A stretch of 64,000 nucleotides of DNA from an uncultured Clostridia bacterium (GCA_934278995.1 CAKQWM010000001.1:354386-418385); one strand, 5' to 3'; shown: positions 8,609 to 17,769, numbered from the stretch's first letter. A program made the numbers and translations. The notes: generated by a model from the letters alone, not told the origin.

Positions 8609-9283
8609 ATGGACGTAAAAGAAATATTATCGAAATGCGATCACACTTTGCTCAATCAAACGGCAACGTGGCAGGACATTAAAGCCGTTCTGGACGACGG
8701 CATCGAATACGAAACGGCAAGCGCGTGTATTCCGCCGTGCTACGTTAAAAAGGCAAAAGAATACGTAAATGGCCGACTTACAATTTGTACCGTTATAGGC
8801 TTCCCCAACGGCTACAACACGACCGCCGTAAAGGTTTTTGAAACAAAAGAGGCAATTAAAGAAGGCGCCGACGAAATAGATATGGTTATAAACATCGGCG
8901 CGCTTAAAGAAAAAAATTACGAATACGTTAAAAACGAAATTTCGGAAATCAAAAAGGCTTGCGGAGAAAAGATTTTAAAAGTCATTATAGAAACTTGTCT
9001 TTTAACCGAAGAAGAAAAACTCGTTATGTGCCGTTTGGTTACGGAGGCGGGCGCGGACTATATTAAAACTTCCACCGGCTTTTCTACGGCAGGCGCAACG
9101 AGGGAAGACGTTAAACTGATGCGTGAAAACGTCGGTAAAAACGTTCTCGTCAAAGCGGCGGGCGGTATCAAAAATTTACAAGACGCCGAAGATTTTATAA
9201 ATCTCGGCGCGTCAAGGCTCGGCACCAGCAGAGTCGTCAAAGCGGTAAAAGCGCTTAACGACGCTTCCGATAACAGTTATTAA
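8609..9283 (+). CDS. deoC: Deoxyribose-phosphate aldolase
   Basis: 224 residues, a TIM barrel that splits 2-deoxyribose-5-phosphate into glyceraldehyde-3-phosphate and acetaldehyde. The Schiff-base lysine lies in DYIKTSTGFSTAGAT (about residues 150-165); the second catalytic lysine is in VLVKAAGGIK near residue 180. Length matches the short bacterial DeoC form. RBS GAGGAG lies 8 nt before the ATG. The gene follows the MFS carrier and precedes deoD and deoB, so it completes the route from deoxynucleosides to central metabolism. Confidence 0.95.
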   Translation: MDVKEILSKCDHTLLNQTATWQDIKAVLDDGIEYETASACIPPCYVKKAKEYVNGRLTICTVIGFPNGYNTTAVKVFETKEAIKEGADEIDMVINIGALKEKNYEYVKNEISEIKKACGEKILKVIIETCLLTEEEKLVMCRLVTEAGADYIKTSTGFSTAGATREDVKLMRENVGKNVLVKAAGGIKNLQDAEDFINLGASRLGTSRVVKAVKALNDASDNSY

Positions 9284-9317
9284 AACGGTTTATCGATTTT
9301 AGTATTTTTTATCAAAA

Positions 9318-9338
9318 ACAGGGCTATAAGCCCGTTAT
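9318..9338 (-). repeat. Dispersed palindromic motif copy (minus orientation)
   Basis: GGGCTATAAGCCCGTTATC, reverse orientation of the GATAACGGGCTTATAG family, in the deoC-deoD gap. Confidence 0.75.
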
Positions 9339-9369
9339 CTCAATAAAATAATAAATTACGGAGGATTTT

Positions 9370-10083
9370 ATGGCTATTCCAACCCCACATATTACGGCAA
9401 AAAAAGGCGACTTCGCTAAAACTGTTTTAATGCCGGGCGATCCTAAGCGTTCAAAATTCATTGCGGAAACTTTCCTTGAAAACGCAGTTCTGGTAAACGA
9501 CGTAAGAGGCGTTCAGGGCTACACCGGTTATTATAAAGGAAAACGCGTTTCGGTTATGGCTTCGGGCATGGGGCAACCCGCAATCGGCATATATTCGTAC
9601 GAACTTTTTAAGTTTTACGACGTTTCGAGCATTATAAGAATAGGTTCTTGCGGTTCTTTCGACAAAGATTTAAGAGTCCGCGATATTATTCTGGCGATGG
9701 GCGCTTGTACGGACGGTAATTTCGCTCATCAATACAGGCTCCCCGGGACTTTCAGTCCGATTGCCGACTTCGGCTTGCTTAAAGCCGCCGCGGAAGAATG
9801 TGAAAAAGCCGGCGTAAATTACAAAGTCGGCAATATTTTCTCGTCAGACGTTTTTTACGACGACGCTTCAAGCGGAATGGATTGGGCGAAAATGGGCGTT
9901 TTAGGAGTTGAAATGGAATCGGCGGCTTTATACTGCAACGCCGCGAGGCTCGGCAAAAAAGCCCTTTGCATTTGCACGGTAAGCGATTCTTTCATTCATC
10001 CCGAAGACAACACGACTGCCGAAGAAAGACAAAATTCCTTCACCAAAATGATGGAAATCGCGCTTAATATAGCGGAAGAATAA
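9370..10083 (+). CDS. deoD: Purine-nucleoside phosphorylase, DeoD type
   Basis: 237 residues of the hexameric NP-I family. It phosphorolyses purine (deoxy)nucleosides to base plus (deoxy)ribose-1-phosphate. Visible signatures: MPGDPKRSKFIAE (phosphate site), RIGSCGSF, and GVEMESAALY, in which Met and Glu contact the ribose; the catalytic Asp is in TVSDSFIHPE. RBS GGAGG precedes the ATG. Its sugar-phosphate product is the substrate of the adjacent DeoB. Confidence 0.95.
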   Translation: MAIPTPHITAKKGDFAKTVLMPGDPKRSKFIAETFLENAVLVNDVRGVQGYTGYYKGKRVSVMASGMGQPAIGIYSYELFKFYDVSSIIRIGSCGSFDKDLRVRDIILAMGACTDGNFAHQYRLPGTFSPIADFGLLKAAAEECEKAGVNYKVGNIFSSDVFYDDASSGMDWAKMGVLGVEMESAALYCNAARLGKKALCICTVSDSFIHPEDNTTAEERQNSFTKMMEIALNIAEE

Positions 10084-10156
10084 ATCTATTGTTGCGACTT
10101 TGCGCTGTAAATCAGGATTTGACGGCGCAAAAAAAGTAAAACACAGCGAGGATATA

Positions 10157-11317
10157 ATGAGTAAAAGATTATTTTTGATTGTTCTCGACAGTTTCGGTAT
10201 CGGTTACGAGCCGGACGCTTATTTATGGAACGACGAGGGTAGCAACACCTTGGGCGCCATAAGAAACGCGCCCGAGTTCGATTGCCCGAATCTTGAACGG
10301 TTGGGACTGTTTAACATCGACGGCGTCGGCGGCGGAATAAAAAATCCTTCGGCGGCGTACGCGAGAATGCAAGAGGCTTCTATGGGCAAGGATACCACCA
10401 TAGGGCATTGGGAAATAGCGGGCATCGTTTCGCCGACGCCTTTCCCGACCTATCCCGACGGGTTTCCGGAAGAAGTCGTAAAAGAGTTTGAAAAAAGAAC
10501 CGGCAGAAAAACTTTATGCAACAAGCCGTATTCCGGAACGGAAGTCATTAAAGATTACGGCGAGGAAAGCATAAAAACGGGCGCGCTTATAATTTATACT
10601 TCGGCGGACAGTGTTTTTCAGATTGCCGCGCACGAAGACGTGGTTCCCGTTCCCGAACTTTATCGCTATTGCGAAATCGCGCGTGAAATTTTGCAGGGCG
10701 AACACGCCGTCGGCAGAGTCATCGCTCGCCCCTTCGACGGAGAGTATCCTTTCCACAGAACGGCGCGTCGCCACGATTATTCGCTCGTTCCCGCAAAAAC
10801 CACCATGCTCGATTTATTGATGAAAGCGGGGTACGATACTATTTCCGTCGGCAAAATATACGATATTTTTGCGGGAAAATCGGTTTCGGAATCAAACCGC
10901 ACTACTTCAAACGCCGACGGTATGCAAAAAACTTTTGAGATCGCTAAACGCGATTTCAACGGACTTTGTTTTACTAATTTAGTCGATTTCGATATGCTTT
11001 ACGGACACAGAAACGACGTAAAAGGCTACGCCGCGGCAATGACGGAATTCGATAAATGGCTCGGAACTTTCCTGCCCGTCCTAAAAGAAGACGATTTATT
11101 GATGATTACCGCCGATCACGGATGCGATCCTTCTACGCCTTCAACCGATCATTCGAGAGAATACGTTCCTATGATTTTATACGGAAACAAAATTAACCCC
11201 ATAAATCTCGGTACGCGTCCGACTTTTTCGGATATGTCTGCGACCGTTTTGGATTATTTCAAAGTGGATAAAGAAGAAACGTCGGGGACGAGTTTTTTGA
11301 AAGAAGTTTTAAAATAG
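10157..11317 (+). CDS. deoB: Phosphopentomutase
   Basis: 386 residues, alkaline-phosphatase superfamily. It interconverts (deoxy)ribose-1-phosphate and the 5-phosphate, linking DeoD and Pdp to DeoC. Metal-binding segments are LIVLDSFGIG at the N-terminus, ADHGCDPS and DHSREYVPM near the C-terminus; the phosphorylated threonine lies in MGKDTTIGHWE. The frame stays open back to 10100, but ATG 10157 has GAGGA at good spacing and gives the family's usual N-terminus (MSKRLFLIVLD), so it is chosen. Confidence 0.95.
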   Translation: MSKRLFLIVLDSFGIGYEPDAYLWNDEGSNTLGAIRNAPEFDCPNLERLGLFNIDGVGGGIKNPSAAYARMQEASMGKDTTIGHWEIAGIVSPTPFPTYPDGFPEEVVKEFEKRTGRKTLCNKPYSGTEVIKDYGEESIKTGALIIYTSADSVFQIAAHEDVVPVPELYRYCEIAREILQGEHAVGRVIARPFDGEYPFHRTARRHDYSLVPAKTTMLDLLMKAGYDTISVGKIYDIFAGKSVSESNRTTSNADGMQKTFEIAKRDFNGLCFTNLVDFDMLYGHRNDVKGYAAAMTEFDKWLGTFLPVLKEDDLLMITADHGCDPSTPSTDHSREYVPMILYGNKINPINLGTRPTFSDMSATVLDYFKVDKEETSGTSFLKEVLK

Positions 11318-11321
11318 AGCA

Positions 11322-11345
11322 ATAACGGGCTTATAGCCCCGTTTA
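11322..11345 (+). repeat. Dispersed palindromic motif copy
   Basis: AATAACGGGCTTATAGCCCCG between deoB and cdd; the motif also forms a stem between GGGCT and AGCCC. Confidence 0.75.
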
Positions 11346-11365
11346 TGAACGGTAAGAGGTGTAAA

Positions 11366-11770
11366 ATGACAGATAAAGAATTATTGAAAACGGCAATAGA
11401 AGCGAGAAAAGACGCATATACGCCGTATTCGCATTTCAAAGTAGGCGCGGCGCTTTTGACCAAAAGCGGAAAGGTTTATACGGGCGGAAATATAGAAAAC
11501 GCAAGTTATACCCCGACCGTTTGCGCCGAAAGAGTTGCTTTTTTCAAAGCCATCAATAACGGCGAAAGGGAATTTTCCAAAATTGCGGTAGTCGGCGGAA
11601 AGGACGGAGAAGACGTTGTGTTTTGCGCGCCGTGCGGAGTATGCCGTCAGGTAATGGCGGAATTCGGCGACGACGACTTTGAAATTATTTTAGGAACGCT
11701 TGATAATTTTAAGGCGTATAAACTTGACGAAGTGCTTCCCTTCAGGTTCGGACCAAAAGATCTGAATTAA
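11366..11770 (+). CDS. cdd: Cytidine deaminase
   Basis: 134 residues, homotetrameric zinc enzyme converting (deoxy)cytidine to (deoxy)uridine. The zinc site is complete: CAER with the catalytic Glu, and PCGVCRQ with two further Cys. GGNIENASY is the substrate-binding strand. An in-frame ATG at 11345 lies upstream, but AAGAGGTG precedes the ATG at 11366 and that start gives a normal N-terminus. It feeds uridine to Pdp, the next gene. Confidence 0.95.
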   Translation: MTDKELLKTAIEARKDAYTPYSHFKVGAALLTKSGKVYTGGNIENASYTPTVCAERVAFFKAINNGEREFSKIAVVGGKDGEDVVFCAPCGVCRQVMAEFGDDDFEIILGTLDNFKAYKLDEVLPFRFGPKDLN

Positions 11771-11786
11771 CGGATTACAACGGCAA

Positions 11787-11808
11787 AAGTCGGGCTATAC
11801 GCCCGTTA
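11787..11808 (-). repeat. Dispersed palindromic motif copy (minus orientation)
   Basis: GTCGGGCTATACGCCCGTTAACGAC in the cdd-pdp gap, a variant with ATAC for ATAA. Outer GTCG/CGAC can also pair. Confidence 0.65.
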
Positions 11809-11856
11809 ACGACGATTTTATTATTAAAAACAGACTTATAAAGTGAGATATCTATC

Positions 11857-13158
11857 ATGAGAATGTATGACGTTATAAAGAAAAAACGCGACGGAGAAAG
11901 ACTTACGGACGAAGAAATCCGCTGGTTTATCAAGGGCTACGTAAAAGGCGAAATCCCCGATTATCAGGCTTCCGCTTTGCTTATGGCAATTTATTTTCAG
12001 GGAATGGATCTTGACGAAACGGCTGCGCTTACCATGGCGGTAAGGGATTCGGGCGATAAACTTGATTTTTCCGACGTAAAAGGCATAAGGGTAGATAAAC
12101 ATTCAACCGGAGGTGTCGGAGATAAAACGAGTTTGATAGTCGCGCCCATAGTCGCAACCCTCGGCGTTAAAGTAGCAAAAATGAGCGGAAGGGGTTTAGG
12201 TCACACCGGCGGTACAATCGATAAACTCGAATCGATTCCGGGGTTTAGAACCGACCTTGATAAGAAGGAGTTTATAAAAATCGTCAACGACGTAGGCGTT
12301 GCAATCGTCGGACAAAGCGCGTCGCTTGCCCCTGCGGATAAACTTTTGTACGCGTTGAGAGACGTAACTGCGACGGTAGAATCGAAGCCTCTTATCGTTT
12401 CCAGCATTATGGGCAAAAAACTTGCCGCCGACGACGACTGCATCGTTTTAGACGTAAAGACGGGCAGCGGTTCTTTCATGAAAACCATAGAAGACAGTAA
12501 AACGCTTGCAAAAATGATGGTGGATATAGGTAAAAAAGCGGGCAAAAAGATGCTTGCGGTTATTACCGATATGGACAGACCGCTCGGTAACGATATCGGC
12601 AACGCTTTAGAAGTTAAAGAGGCTGTTGCGACTTTATGCGGACACGGTCCCGAAGATTTAACCGAAATCTGCGTCGCGCTTGCTTCTAATATGCTCTATC
12701 TTGCGGGAAAGGGTAGTTACGAAGAATGCGAAAACAACGTAAAACGGGTTATAGCCGACGGCTCGGCGCTTGATACGCTTGCAAAAATGGTTAAAGCGCA
12801 GGGCGGCGACGAAAGAGTTATTTATAATCCTGAACTTTTTGAAAAGGCGAAATATTCCCACGACGTCATATCCGATAAGGAAGGTTATATCACTCACGTG
12901 GATACCGAAGGTTACGGTATAGCGGCGCTTGTGTTGGGCGCGGGAAGAAACACCAAGGAAGATAAAATCGACTTTACGGCGGGTATAATTTTAAATAAAA
13001 AGACGGGAGACTACGTAAAGAAGGGCGAAACGATAGCAACCCTTTATACGGGTAACTTAAAATCGGTCCAAGACGCCGAGACAAGGCTTCTTTCGGCAAC
13101 GGTGATTTCGGACGAAAAACCCGCCTATAAGCCCATTATCCTCGGAAAAGTCGAATAA
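11857..13158 (+). CDS. pdp: Pyrimidine-nucleoside phosphorylase
   Basis: 433 residues, NP-II family: N-terminal helical domain (~1-65), alpha/beta phosphate-binding domain and C-terminal domain (~345-433). KHSTGGVGDKTS (about residues 81-92) is the phosphate loop; GRGLGHTGGTIDKLESIPG is the family signature. It phosphorolyses uridine, thymidine and deoxyuridine in Firmicutes. The 3' end of the frame contains a copy of the dispersed palindrome (13122-13140), which codes for the AYKPII stretch near the C-terminus. Located between cdd and tdk. Confidence 0.95.
   Translation: MRMYDVIKKKRDGERLTDEEIRWFIKGYVKGEIPDYQASALLMAIYFQGMDLDETAALTMAVRDSGDKLDFSDVKGIRVDKHSTGGVGDKTSLIVAPIVATLGVKVAKMSGRGLGHTGGTIDKLESIPGFRTDLDKKEFIKIVNDVGVAIVGQSASLAPADKLLYALRDVTATVESKPLIVSSIMGKKLAADDDCIVLDVKTGSGSFMKTIEDSKTLAKMMVDIGKKAGKKMLAVITDMDRPLGNDIGNALEVKEAVATLCGHGPEDLTEICVALASNMLYLAGKGSYEECENNVKRVIADGSALDTLAKMVKAQGGDERVIYNPELFEKAKYSHDVISDKEGYITHVDTEGYGIAALVLGAGRNTKEDKIDFTAGIILNKKTGDYVKKGETIATLYTGNLKSVQDAETRLLSATVISDEKPAYKPIILGKVE
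13122..13140 (-). repeat. Dispersed palindromic motif inside pdp
   Basis: GCCTATAAGCCCATTATC is the reverse complement of GATAATGGGCTTATAGGC, a one-base variant of the dispersed motif, here inside the last codons of pdp. Confidence 0.6.
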
Positions 13159-13212
13159 TCGCAGATATATGTAAGGGGCGCCCCGATTGCGGCGAAAGAG
13201 CGATTAATTTTA

Positions 13213-13830
13213 ATGTCGAGAGATAAATTTATGGCAAAACTATATTTTAAATACGGCGCCATGGGCTGTTCCAAAACGGCGCAGGCGCTTATTACGAAAT
13301 TTAATTACGAAGAACGCGACATGAAGGTTTTTTTGTTAAAACCTTCCATAGACACGCGCGACGGCGCGTCGGTCGTTACGTCGAGAATAGGTCTTAGTAA
13401 GCCTTGCTTCTCACTTCTTCCCGATGAAAATATTTACGAAATTTACAAAAACGAATATTCTGATTGCAAAGTGGTCATCGTTGACGAATGTCAGTTTTTG
13501 ACGCCCGAACAGGTTGATGAACTTGACAACATAGTTATCGATTTTGACGTTCCCGTGTTGTGTTTCGGTCTGGCAACCGACTTTTCAACCCATCTTTTCC
13601 CCGGAAGTCGCAGGCTTTTTGAAATCGCCGAATCCATAACGGAAATAAAATCGGTTTGCAGATGCGGTTCAAAAGCAACCGTCAACGCCCGTTTCGACGA
13701 TAACGGAAACATCGTTACCGAAGGCGCTCAGATTTGCCTCGGCGGTAACGACAGATACGTAGCAATGTGCAGGCGTTGTTACCTGAAAAAAATTAAAGAA
13801 CAGAAGGCACGTGATTCCGCCGACGAATAA
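13213..13830 (+). CDS. tdk: Thymidine kinase
   Basis: 205 residues (199 if ATG 13231, MAKLYFKYGAM, is used; that matches the usual family N-terminus, and neither start has a strong RBS). It phosphorylates thymidine with ATP. The P-loop is GAMGCSKT, the form seen in a Firmicutes subgroup; VVIVDECQFL is the Walker B/DxxQ element. Structural zinc is expected from CRCG and the C-terminal CRRC. It follows pdp by 54 nt and ppa starts 15 nt later, so the operon both salvages and degrades thymidine. Confidence 0.92.
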   Translation: MSRDKFMAKLYFKYGAMGCSKTAQALITKFNYEERDMKVFLLKPSIDTRDGASVVTSRIGLSKPCFSLLPDENIYEIYKNEYSDCKVVIVDECQFLTPEQVDELDNIVIDFDVPVLCFGLATDFSTHLFPGSRRLFEIAESITEIKSVCRCGSKATVNARFDDNGNIVTEGAQICLGGNDRYVAMCRRCYLKKIKEQKARDSADE

Positions 13831-13845
13831 AAGGAGGAGTTATTT

Positions 13846-14376
13846 ATGAATATCTGGCACGATATCGGAAAAGAAAGAATCACACCCGAAAAATTCGAAG
13901 CGCTTATAGAAATCCCGAAAGGGAGCAAGGCTAAGTACGAACTCGATAAAGAAACGGGAAGGCTTCGCCTCGACAGGTTTTTATATACATCTACGGTGTA
14001 CCCCGCAAATTACGGTTTTATACCGAGAACGCTCGCCGAAGACATGGATCCGTTGGACGTCCTTGTTTTGTGCAGCGACGAGATTTACCCCATGACGATA
14101 ATAACCTGTAAACCTATAGGCGTTATCAGAATGTACGACAACAACGAACTCGACGAAAAAATCATCGCCGTTGCCGTAGGGGATCCGAGTTATAAAGATT
14201 ACGACGATATCGACATGCTCCCCAAGCATATTTTTGAGGAAATGATGCACTTTTTCGAAGTATATAAAACCCTCGAACACAAAGTTACTTCGGTCAAAGA
14301 AATTTGCCATAAGAAAGTTGCCATAGAGGTTATTCGTAAGTGCATGGACATTTATACTAAAAAATATAACAGATAA
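13846..14376 (+). CDS. ppa: Inorganic pyrophosphatase (family I)
   Basis: 176 residues. The family I signature DMDPLDVLVLC with its metal-binding aspartates lies around residues 65-75, and the substrate-site lysine in KAKYELDKETGRLRLDR. It removes pyrophosphate formed in biosynthesis. RBS AAAGGAGG is excellent. As last gene of the nucleoside operon, 15 nt after tdk, it may simply be carried along; a terminator follows at once. Confidence 0.95.
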   Translation: MNIWHDIGKERITPEKFEALIEIPKGSKAKYELDKETGRLRLDRFLYTSTVYPANYGFIPRTLAEDMDPLDVLVLCSDEIYPMTIITCKPIGVIRMYDNNELDEKIIAVAVGDPSYKDYDDIDMLPKHIFEEMMHFFEVYKTLEHKVTSVKEICHKKVAIEVIRKCMDIYTKKYNR

Positions 14377-14386
14377 CCCGACTGAA

Positions 14387-14432
14387 AAAGCCCGCCTTTT
14401 AAGCCGATAACAGGCTTATAGGCGGGCTTTTT
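14387..14432. terminator. Terminator of the nucleoside operon containing the dispersed motif
   Basis: AAAAAGCCCGCC pairs with GGCGGGCTTTTTT, and the loop carries an inner AAGCC-gataaca-GGCTT hairpin that is itself a dispersed-motif variant. It also faces the convergent zinc-ribbon gene and may terminate both strands. Confidence 0.9.
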
Positions 14433-14441
14433 TATGTTTTT

Positions 14442-14639
14442 CTATTTACAGCCGCTACAATGACGGCAATCGCCGGCGCAGTTTGACGGTTTTTTACCGA
14501 GACTTCCGAGAACGCTCCCCGAATAGTCTCTTTCCATCCCGGTTTTACAGTCGGGGCAAAGAACCACGGCGTCGCTGTTTTTCACGAGTTCGGATATTTT
14601 TTTCCCGCAAGAGGGACATTTATAATCTAATAACGGCAT
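14442..14639 (-). CDS. FmdB-type zinc-ribbon protein
   Basis: 65 residues with two CxxC pairs (CPSC and CPDC) forming a zinc ribbon of the FmdB/putative regulatory type, plus a Cys-rich C-terminus (CAGDCRHCSGCK). No enzymatic role is known for this family. It starts 9 nt after the helicase stop on the same strand and is probably cotranscribed. Confidence 0.8.
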   Translation of the reverse strand: MPLLDYKCPSCGKKISELVKNSDAVVLCPDCKTGMERDYSGSVLGSLGKKPSNCAGDCRHCSGCK

Positions 14640-14648
14640 AGTAAACTA

Positions 14649-16493
14649 CTAACTCCTTAAAAAATCTATTGCCTGGGCTTTCGACGGGAATTTTTTAAAG
14701 TAGCATTTTGCTCCTTCTCTTCCGTCGAGTTGGTTTATAAGATCCGCCGCGACTTCCCAGTTATCGGTAATAACGAGCCTCGTTTTGTGTTTTACGGCGT
14801 AAAACTTATCGCGGTACTTGGTGATAAACATTGTTTCTATCCTGAGTTTCTGTCTTTCGGCTTTTTCTTTTTGGTCGGCAAGTTGTTTTTCCTTAGCCTT
14901 CGCGCGCAACCGTAAAAGTTCGTTTTTATCGGTGTTTTTGATTTTCAGCGCGTTAATTATTTGAGAACAGTCGCCTTTACTTAACCCGTACTTGATAATT
15001 TCGTCAAATTCTTCACGGCTTATTTTTGCTTTGATAAAACTCAACTGTTTTTCCGTTGCGGGCGCTTTCTGCCAGGAATAATAACTCGTTAAATCCCAGA
15101 GCGGGCGTTCGTCGTCGTGGCATACGGCAAAATAATCGTAGGCTTCTTTCAAGGCTTTCTGAAGCGACGTTTCTTTTCCCTCGGAATATACGAATTTTTG
15201 TTTGTCCTCGTCGTAAAGATAATACATGACCTTGGTTTTTCCGAGTTCGTTTATAGCCTTGACGCCTATTCTGTCGCCGTTTGAAAATTGATAAACGAGG
15301 TCGCCGTTAGGCTTTTTCGTCCAGTTAACGTTAAAGGCGTCAACGCCTTCTTTTTGCGCGAAAAGTTTGACCGCATGCACGTTCATTACCCAGTTTTCGG
15401 GACAATCCGCGGTTTCGTCAACAACCGCTTTTAAATCGGTAAGCATACCTTCCACGTCGTAAACTTTCGACCGCGGAACTTCGGTCATGTCAAGACCTAA
15501 AAGGGACGGCGCCGTACAGATATCGAGATCGTCCGTAACCCCTACGAGGTCGATAAGGTTCAAATAGCGCTTGTTTTCGGCTTTTCTGAGTCCTCTGCCG
15601 ACCATCTGAGCGTAAAGACTCTGGTTTTTAGTGGGGCGGGCGATTATTATCGTTTCTATAAGAGGCATGTCCGTGCCTTCGGTAAATATCATGCAGTTGA
15701 CGAGGCAGGGAATTTTTTTCGCCGTAAAATCCGCGATGATTTTGTTGCGGTTTTGCGTTTTTTGAGAAACCGCCACAGCGCCCGGTATTTTTGAAGCAAT
15801 GTTTTCGGCGTGGCTTACGGACGAAGCGAAAATAAGCGTTTGTCCGCGCGCGTATTTTTTATAAACTTCCGCGATTTCGGCGTTTATCATATCTCTATCG
15901 ACGGCGTCCGACAAAGAATTGACCTGAAAATCGCCGAGATGCATTTTTACCGAACCGAGTTTCCAGGAAACTTTCGCTCTTAAACATCTTACGTTTGAAA
16001 GGTAATCGTTTTTTATGCCCCATAAAAGGTTTCTTTCAAAAATTATGCTTTGAAAAACGTCGTCGAGCCTGACTTTGTCGCCGCGGTTGGGCGTTGCCGT
16101 AAACCCGAGATGTAATCTTGGCTTGAAATACGAATACACCGCCTTGTAACTTTTCGCGGCGGCGTGGTGGGCTTCGTCGGTGATTATGGTATCGAAGTCG
16201 TCCGGTCTGAAATTATCAAGACGTCTTATAAGCGACTGCACCGACGCCGAAACGACTTCTTCGCCGTGAGAACGGTTTGTTCCTTGCTCTATTCCGCAAG
16301 GGCAATCGTAATATTTTACAGGCTGACGCACGAGTTCCTCTCGGTGAGAAATTATCAGCACCCGCCCGCGTCTTCGTATTTTTGAAAAAACCACGGTTTT
16401 TCCTAAACCCGTAGCCATCGAAACGAGATACGAACCGCTGTTTAGTTCGTTTATGATTTCGACGCATTCTTTCTGATAATCTCTTAATTCCAT
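14649..16493 (-). CDS. DEAD/DEAH-box superfamily 2 helicase
   Basis: 614 residues. Helicase domain 1 (~1-170) has Walker A ATGLGKT near residue 30, the Walker B box DEAHH, and the FTATPNR motif III. Domain 2 (~200-360) ends in QMVGRGLRK (motif VI, arginine finger). The C-terminal ~250 residues, with a lysine-rich coiled stretch (~535-560), are not recognised. The architecture is of the type III restriction/RecG-like group, but no nuclease or methylase lies nearby, so a general DNA or RNA helicase role is more likely. Confidence 0.88.
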   Translation of the reverse strand: MELRDYQKECVEIINELNSGSYLVSMATGLGKTVVFSKIRRRGRVLIISHREELVRQPVKYYDCPCGIEQGTNRSHGEEVVSASVQSLIRRLDNFRPDDFDTIITDEAHHAAAKSYKAVYSYFKPRLHLGFTATPNRGDKVRLDDVFQSIIFERNLLWGIKNDYLSNVRCLRAKVSWKLGSVKMHLGDFQVNSLSDAVDRDMINAEIAEVYKKYARGQTLIFASSVSHAENIASKIPGAVAVSQKTQNRNKIIADFTAKKIPCLVNCMIFTEGTDMPLIETIIIARPTKNQSLYAQMVGRGLRKAENKRYLNLIDLVGVTDDLDICTAPSLLGLDMTEVPRSKVYDVEGMLTDLKAVVDETADCPENWVMNVHAVKLFAQKEGVDAFNVNWTKKPNGDLVYQFSNGDRIGVKAINELGKTKVMYYLYDEDKQKFVYSEGKETSLQKALKEAYDYFAVCHDDERPLWDLTSYYSWQKAPATEKQLSFIKAKISREEFDEIIKYGLSKGDCSQIINALKIKNTDKNELLRLRAKAKEKQLADQKEKAERQKLRIETMFITKYRDKFYAVKHKTRLVITDNWEVAADLINQLDGREGAKCYFKKFPSKAQAIDFLRS

Positions 16494-16527
16494 AAGTTTT
16501 CCCCGAATCCGAACGATTTACTTTATA

Positions 16528-16556
16528 ATTTTAGCACTTATATAAAAAAAGGTCAA
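16528..16556 (-). promoter_or_regulatory. Promoter of the helicase-zinc ribbon pair
   Basis: On the minus strand TTGACC (16551-16556) and TAAAAT (16528-16533) with a 17-bp spacer, 35 nt upstream of the helicase start. Confidence 0.75.
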
Positions 16557-16714
16557 CGAAATAAAATTAAAGTAGGAACAATCGGACTCGTACGATATAA
16601 GTTACGACACGATTACGCCTATATAATTACGATAACGTTATTACTGCGACGAAAACTACTTTGACGGGCAAAAAACAAATTAAATTTTCGGCGCGGTTTT
16701 TACGACTTATTCTC

Positions 16715-16743
16715 TTGCAAAAGAAGATTTATTGTGCTAACAT
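16715..16743 (+). promoter_or_regulatory. Promoter of nrdG
   Basis: TTGCAA at 16715-16720, a 17-bp spacer and TAACAT at 16738-16743, 44 nt before the start codon. No NrdR box is seen at this promoter. Confidence 0.5.
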
Positions 16744-16787
16744 AGTAGGTGACTTTTCAGCGGATATCTTTTTATGGAGAGTGAGAA

Positions 16788-17483
16788 ATGATTATAAAGG
16801 GCTTACAAAAATTAACCTTACTCGATTACCCCGGAAAGTGCGCCTGTACGGTGTTTACTTTCGGGTGTAATTTACGTTGTCCGTTTTGCCACAACGCGTC
16901 GCTCGTTATAAAAAAGCAAGGCGACGACGGCATTATAACCGAAGAAGATTTTTTTAAATTTCTCGACGGAAGAAAAGGGCTTCTGGACGGCGTTGCGATA
17001 ACGGGCGGCGAACCTTTGCTTCAGCCCGACTTACGCGACTTTATTATAAAAATAAAAGAAAAAGGTTTTTCCGTCAAACTCGATACCAACGGCACAAGCC
17101 CCGAAAAATTAAAAGCGCTTATTGACGAAAACTTGCTCGATTACGTGGCGATGGATATAAAAAACAGTTTTAAAAAATATCCGCAGACGGTGGGAATAAC
17201 CTGTTTTGACGTAACGCCCGTAAAAGAATCCATAAAAATTTTGCTCGAAGATAAAGTCGATTACGAATTCAGAACGACCGTCTGCAAAGAACTTTTCACC
17301 ATTGAAGATTTTGACGAAATAGCGAAGGCGATAAACGGCGCGAAACGCTATTTTTTGCAGGCGTATATAGACTCCGGCGACATTTTGAACGGCGCGTTTA
17401 CAGCGCCCGAAAAAGCGTGTATGAATACTTATTCAAACCGCCTCGAAAAAACCTTGCATAACGTGCGGACAAGGGGAATATAA
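16788..17483 (+). CDS. nrdG: Anaerobic ribonucleotide reductase activating enzyme (radical SAM)
   Basis: 231 residues. The CNLRCPFC cluster motif (about residues 28-35) binds the 4Fe-4S cluster that cleaves S-adenosylmethionine; GGEPLLQ is the SAM-binding GGE motif. It installs the glycyl radical on NrdD. It is of the longer NrdG type common in Clostridia rather than the ~155-residue enterobacterial type. It lies 286 nt upstream of nrdD, with the NrdR boxes in between, so the two genes are probably separately transcribed. RBS GGAGAG precedes the ATG. Confidence 0.9.
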   Translation: MIIKGLQKLTLLDYPGKCACTVFTFGCNLRCPFCHNASLVIKKQGDDGIITEEDFFKFLDGRKGLLDGVAITGGEPLLQPDLRDFIIKIKEKGFSVKLDTNGTSPEKLKALIDENLLDYVAMDIKNSFKKYPQTVGITCFDVTPVKESIKILLEDKVDYEFRTTVCKELFTIEDFDEIAKAINGAKRYFLQAYIDSGDILNGAFTAPEKACMNTYSNRLEKTLHNVRTRGI

Positions 17484-17540
17484 ACTGCAAAAAACGCCTT
17501 GTTTTCGCATATAAACCGAATAAACGAAAAAGCGGGAAAA

Positions 17541-17588
17541 ACACAATATATTGTGGTTTTCCGTTTTTTATGCCACAAAATATTGTAA
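17541..17588 (+). promoter_or_regulatory. Tandem NrdR boxes upstream of nrdD
   Basis: ACACAATATATTGTGG (17541-17556) and CCACAAAATATTGTAA (17573-17588) both match the 16-bp NrdR palindrome. They are separated by 16 bp (about three helical turns start to start), the arrangement known for NrdR, the zinc-finger/ATP-cone repressor of ribonucleotide reductase genes. Confidence 0.9.
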
Positions 17589-17618
17589 AAATATTTTTTA
17601 AAAAACAGGTTTTTTTCT

Positions 17619-17647
17619 TTGACAGAATACGCCCGTTGTGTTACTAT
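17619..17647 (+). promoter_or_regulatory. Promoter of nrdD-trxB
   Basis: TTGACA (17619-17624), 17-bp spacer, TACTAT (17642-17647). NrdR box 2 ends 30 bp upstream of the -35. The transcript would have a ~115-nt leader. Confidence 0.75.
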
Positions 17648-17769
17648 ATAAAAGCACCCCTTCGTTGCGCCTTTTTTGCGGAAATTTTTCCGTTTTCAAA
17701 CACCCATATTTATATTTTTTGCGGACGAAGCGGGAGTAAAAATTTTTACTTGAAAATAAGGAGTTATTT

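Noticed and set aside
14649..16493. Defence-island helicase (type III restriction-like)
   Set aside because: No methylase, nuclease domain or other defence gene is adjacent; the only partner is a small zinc-ribbon gene.
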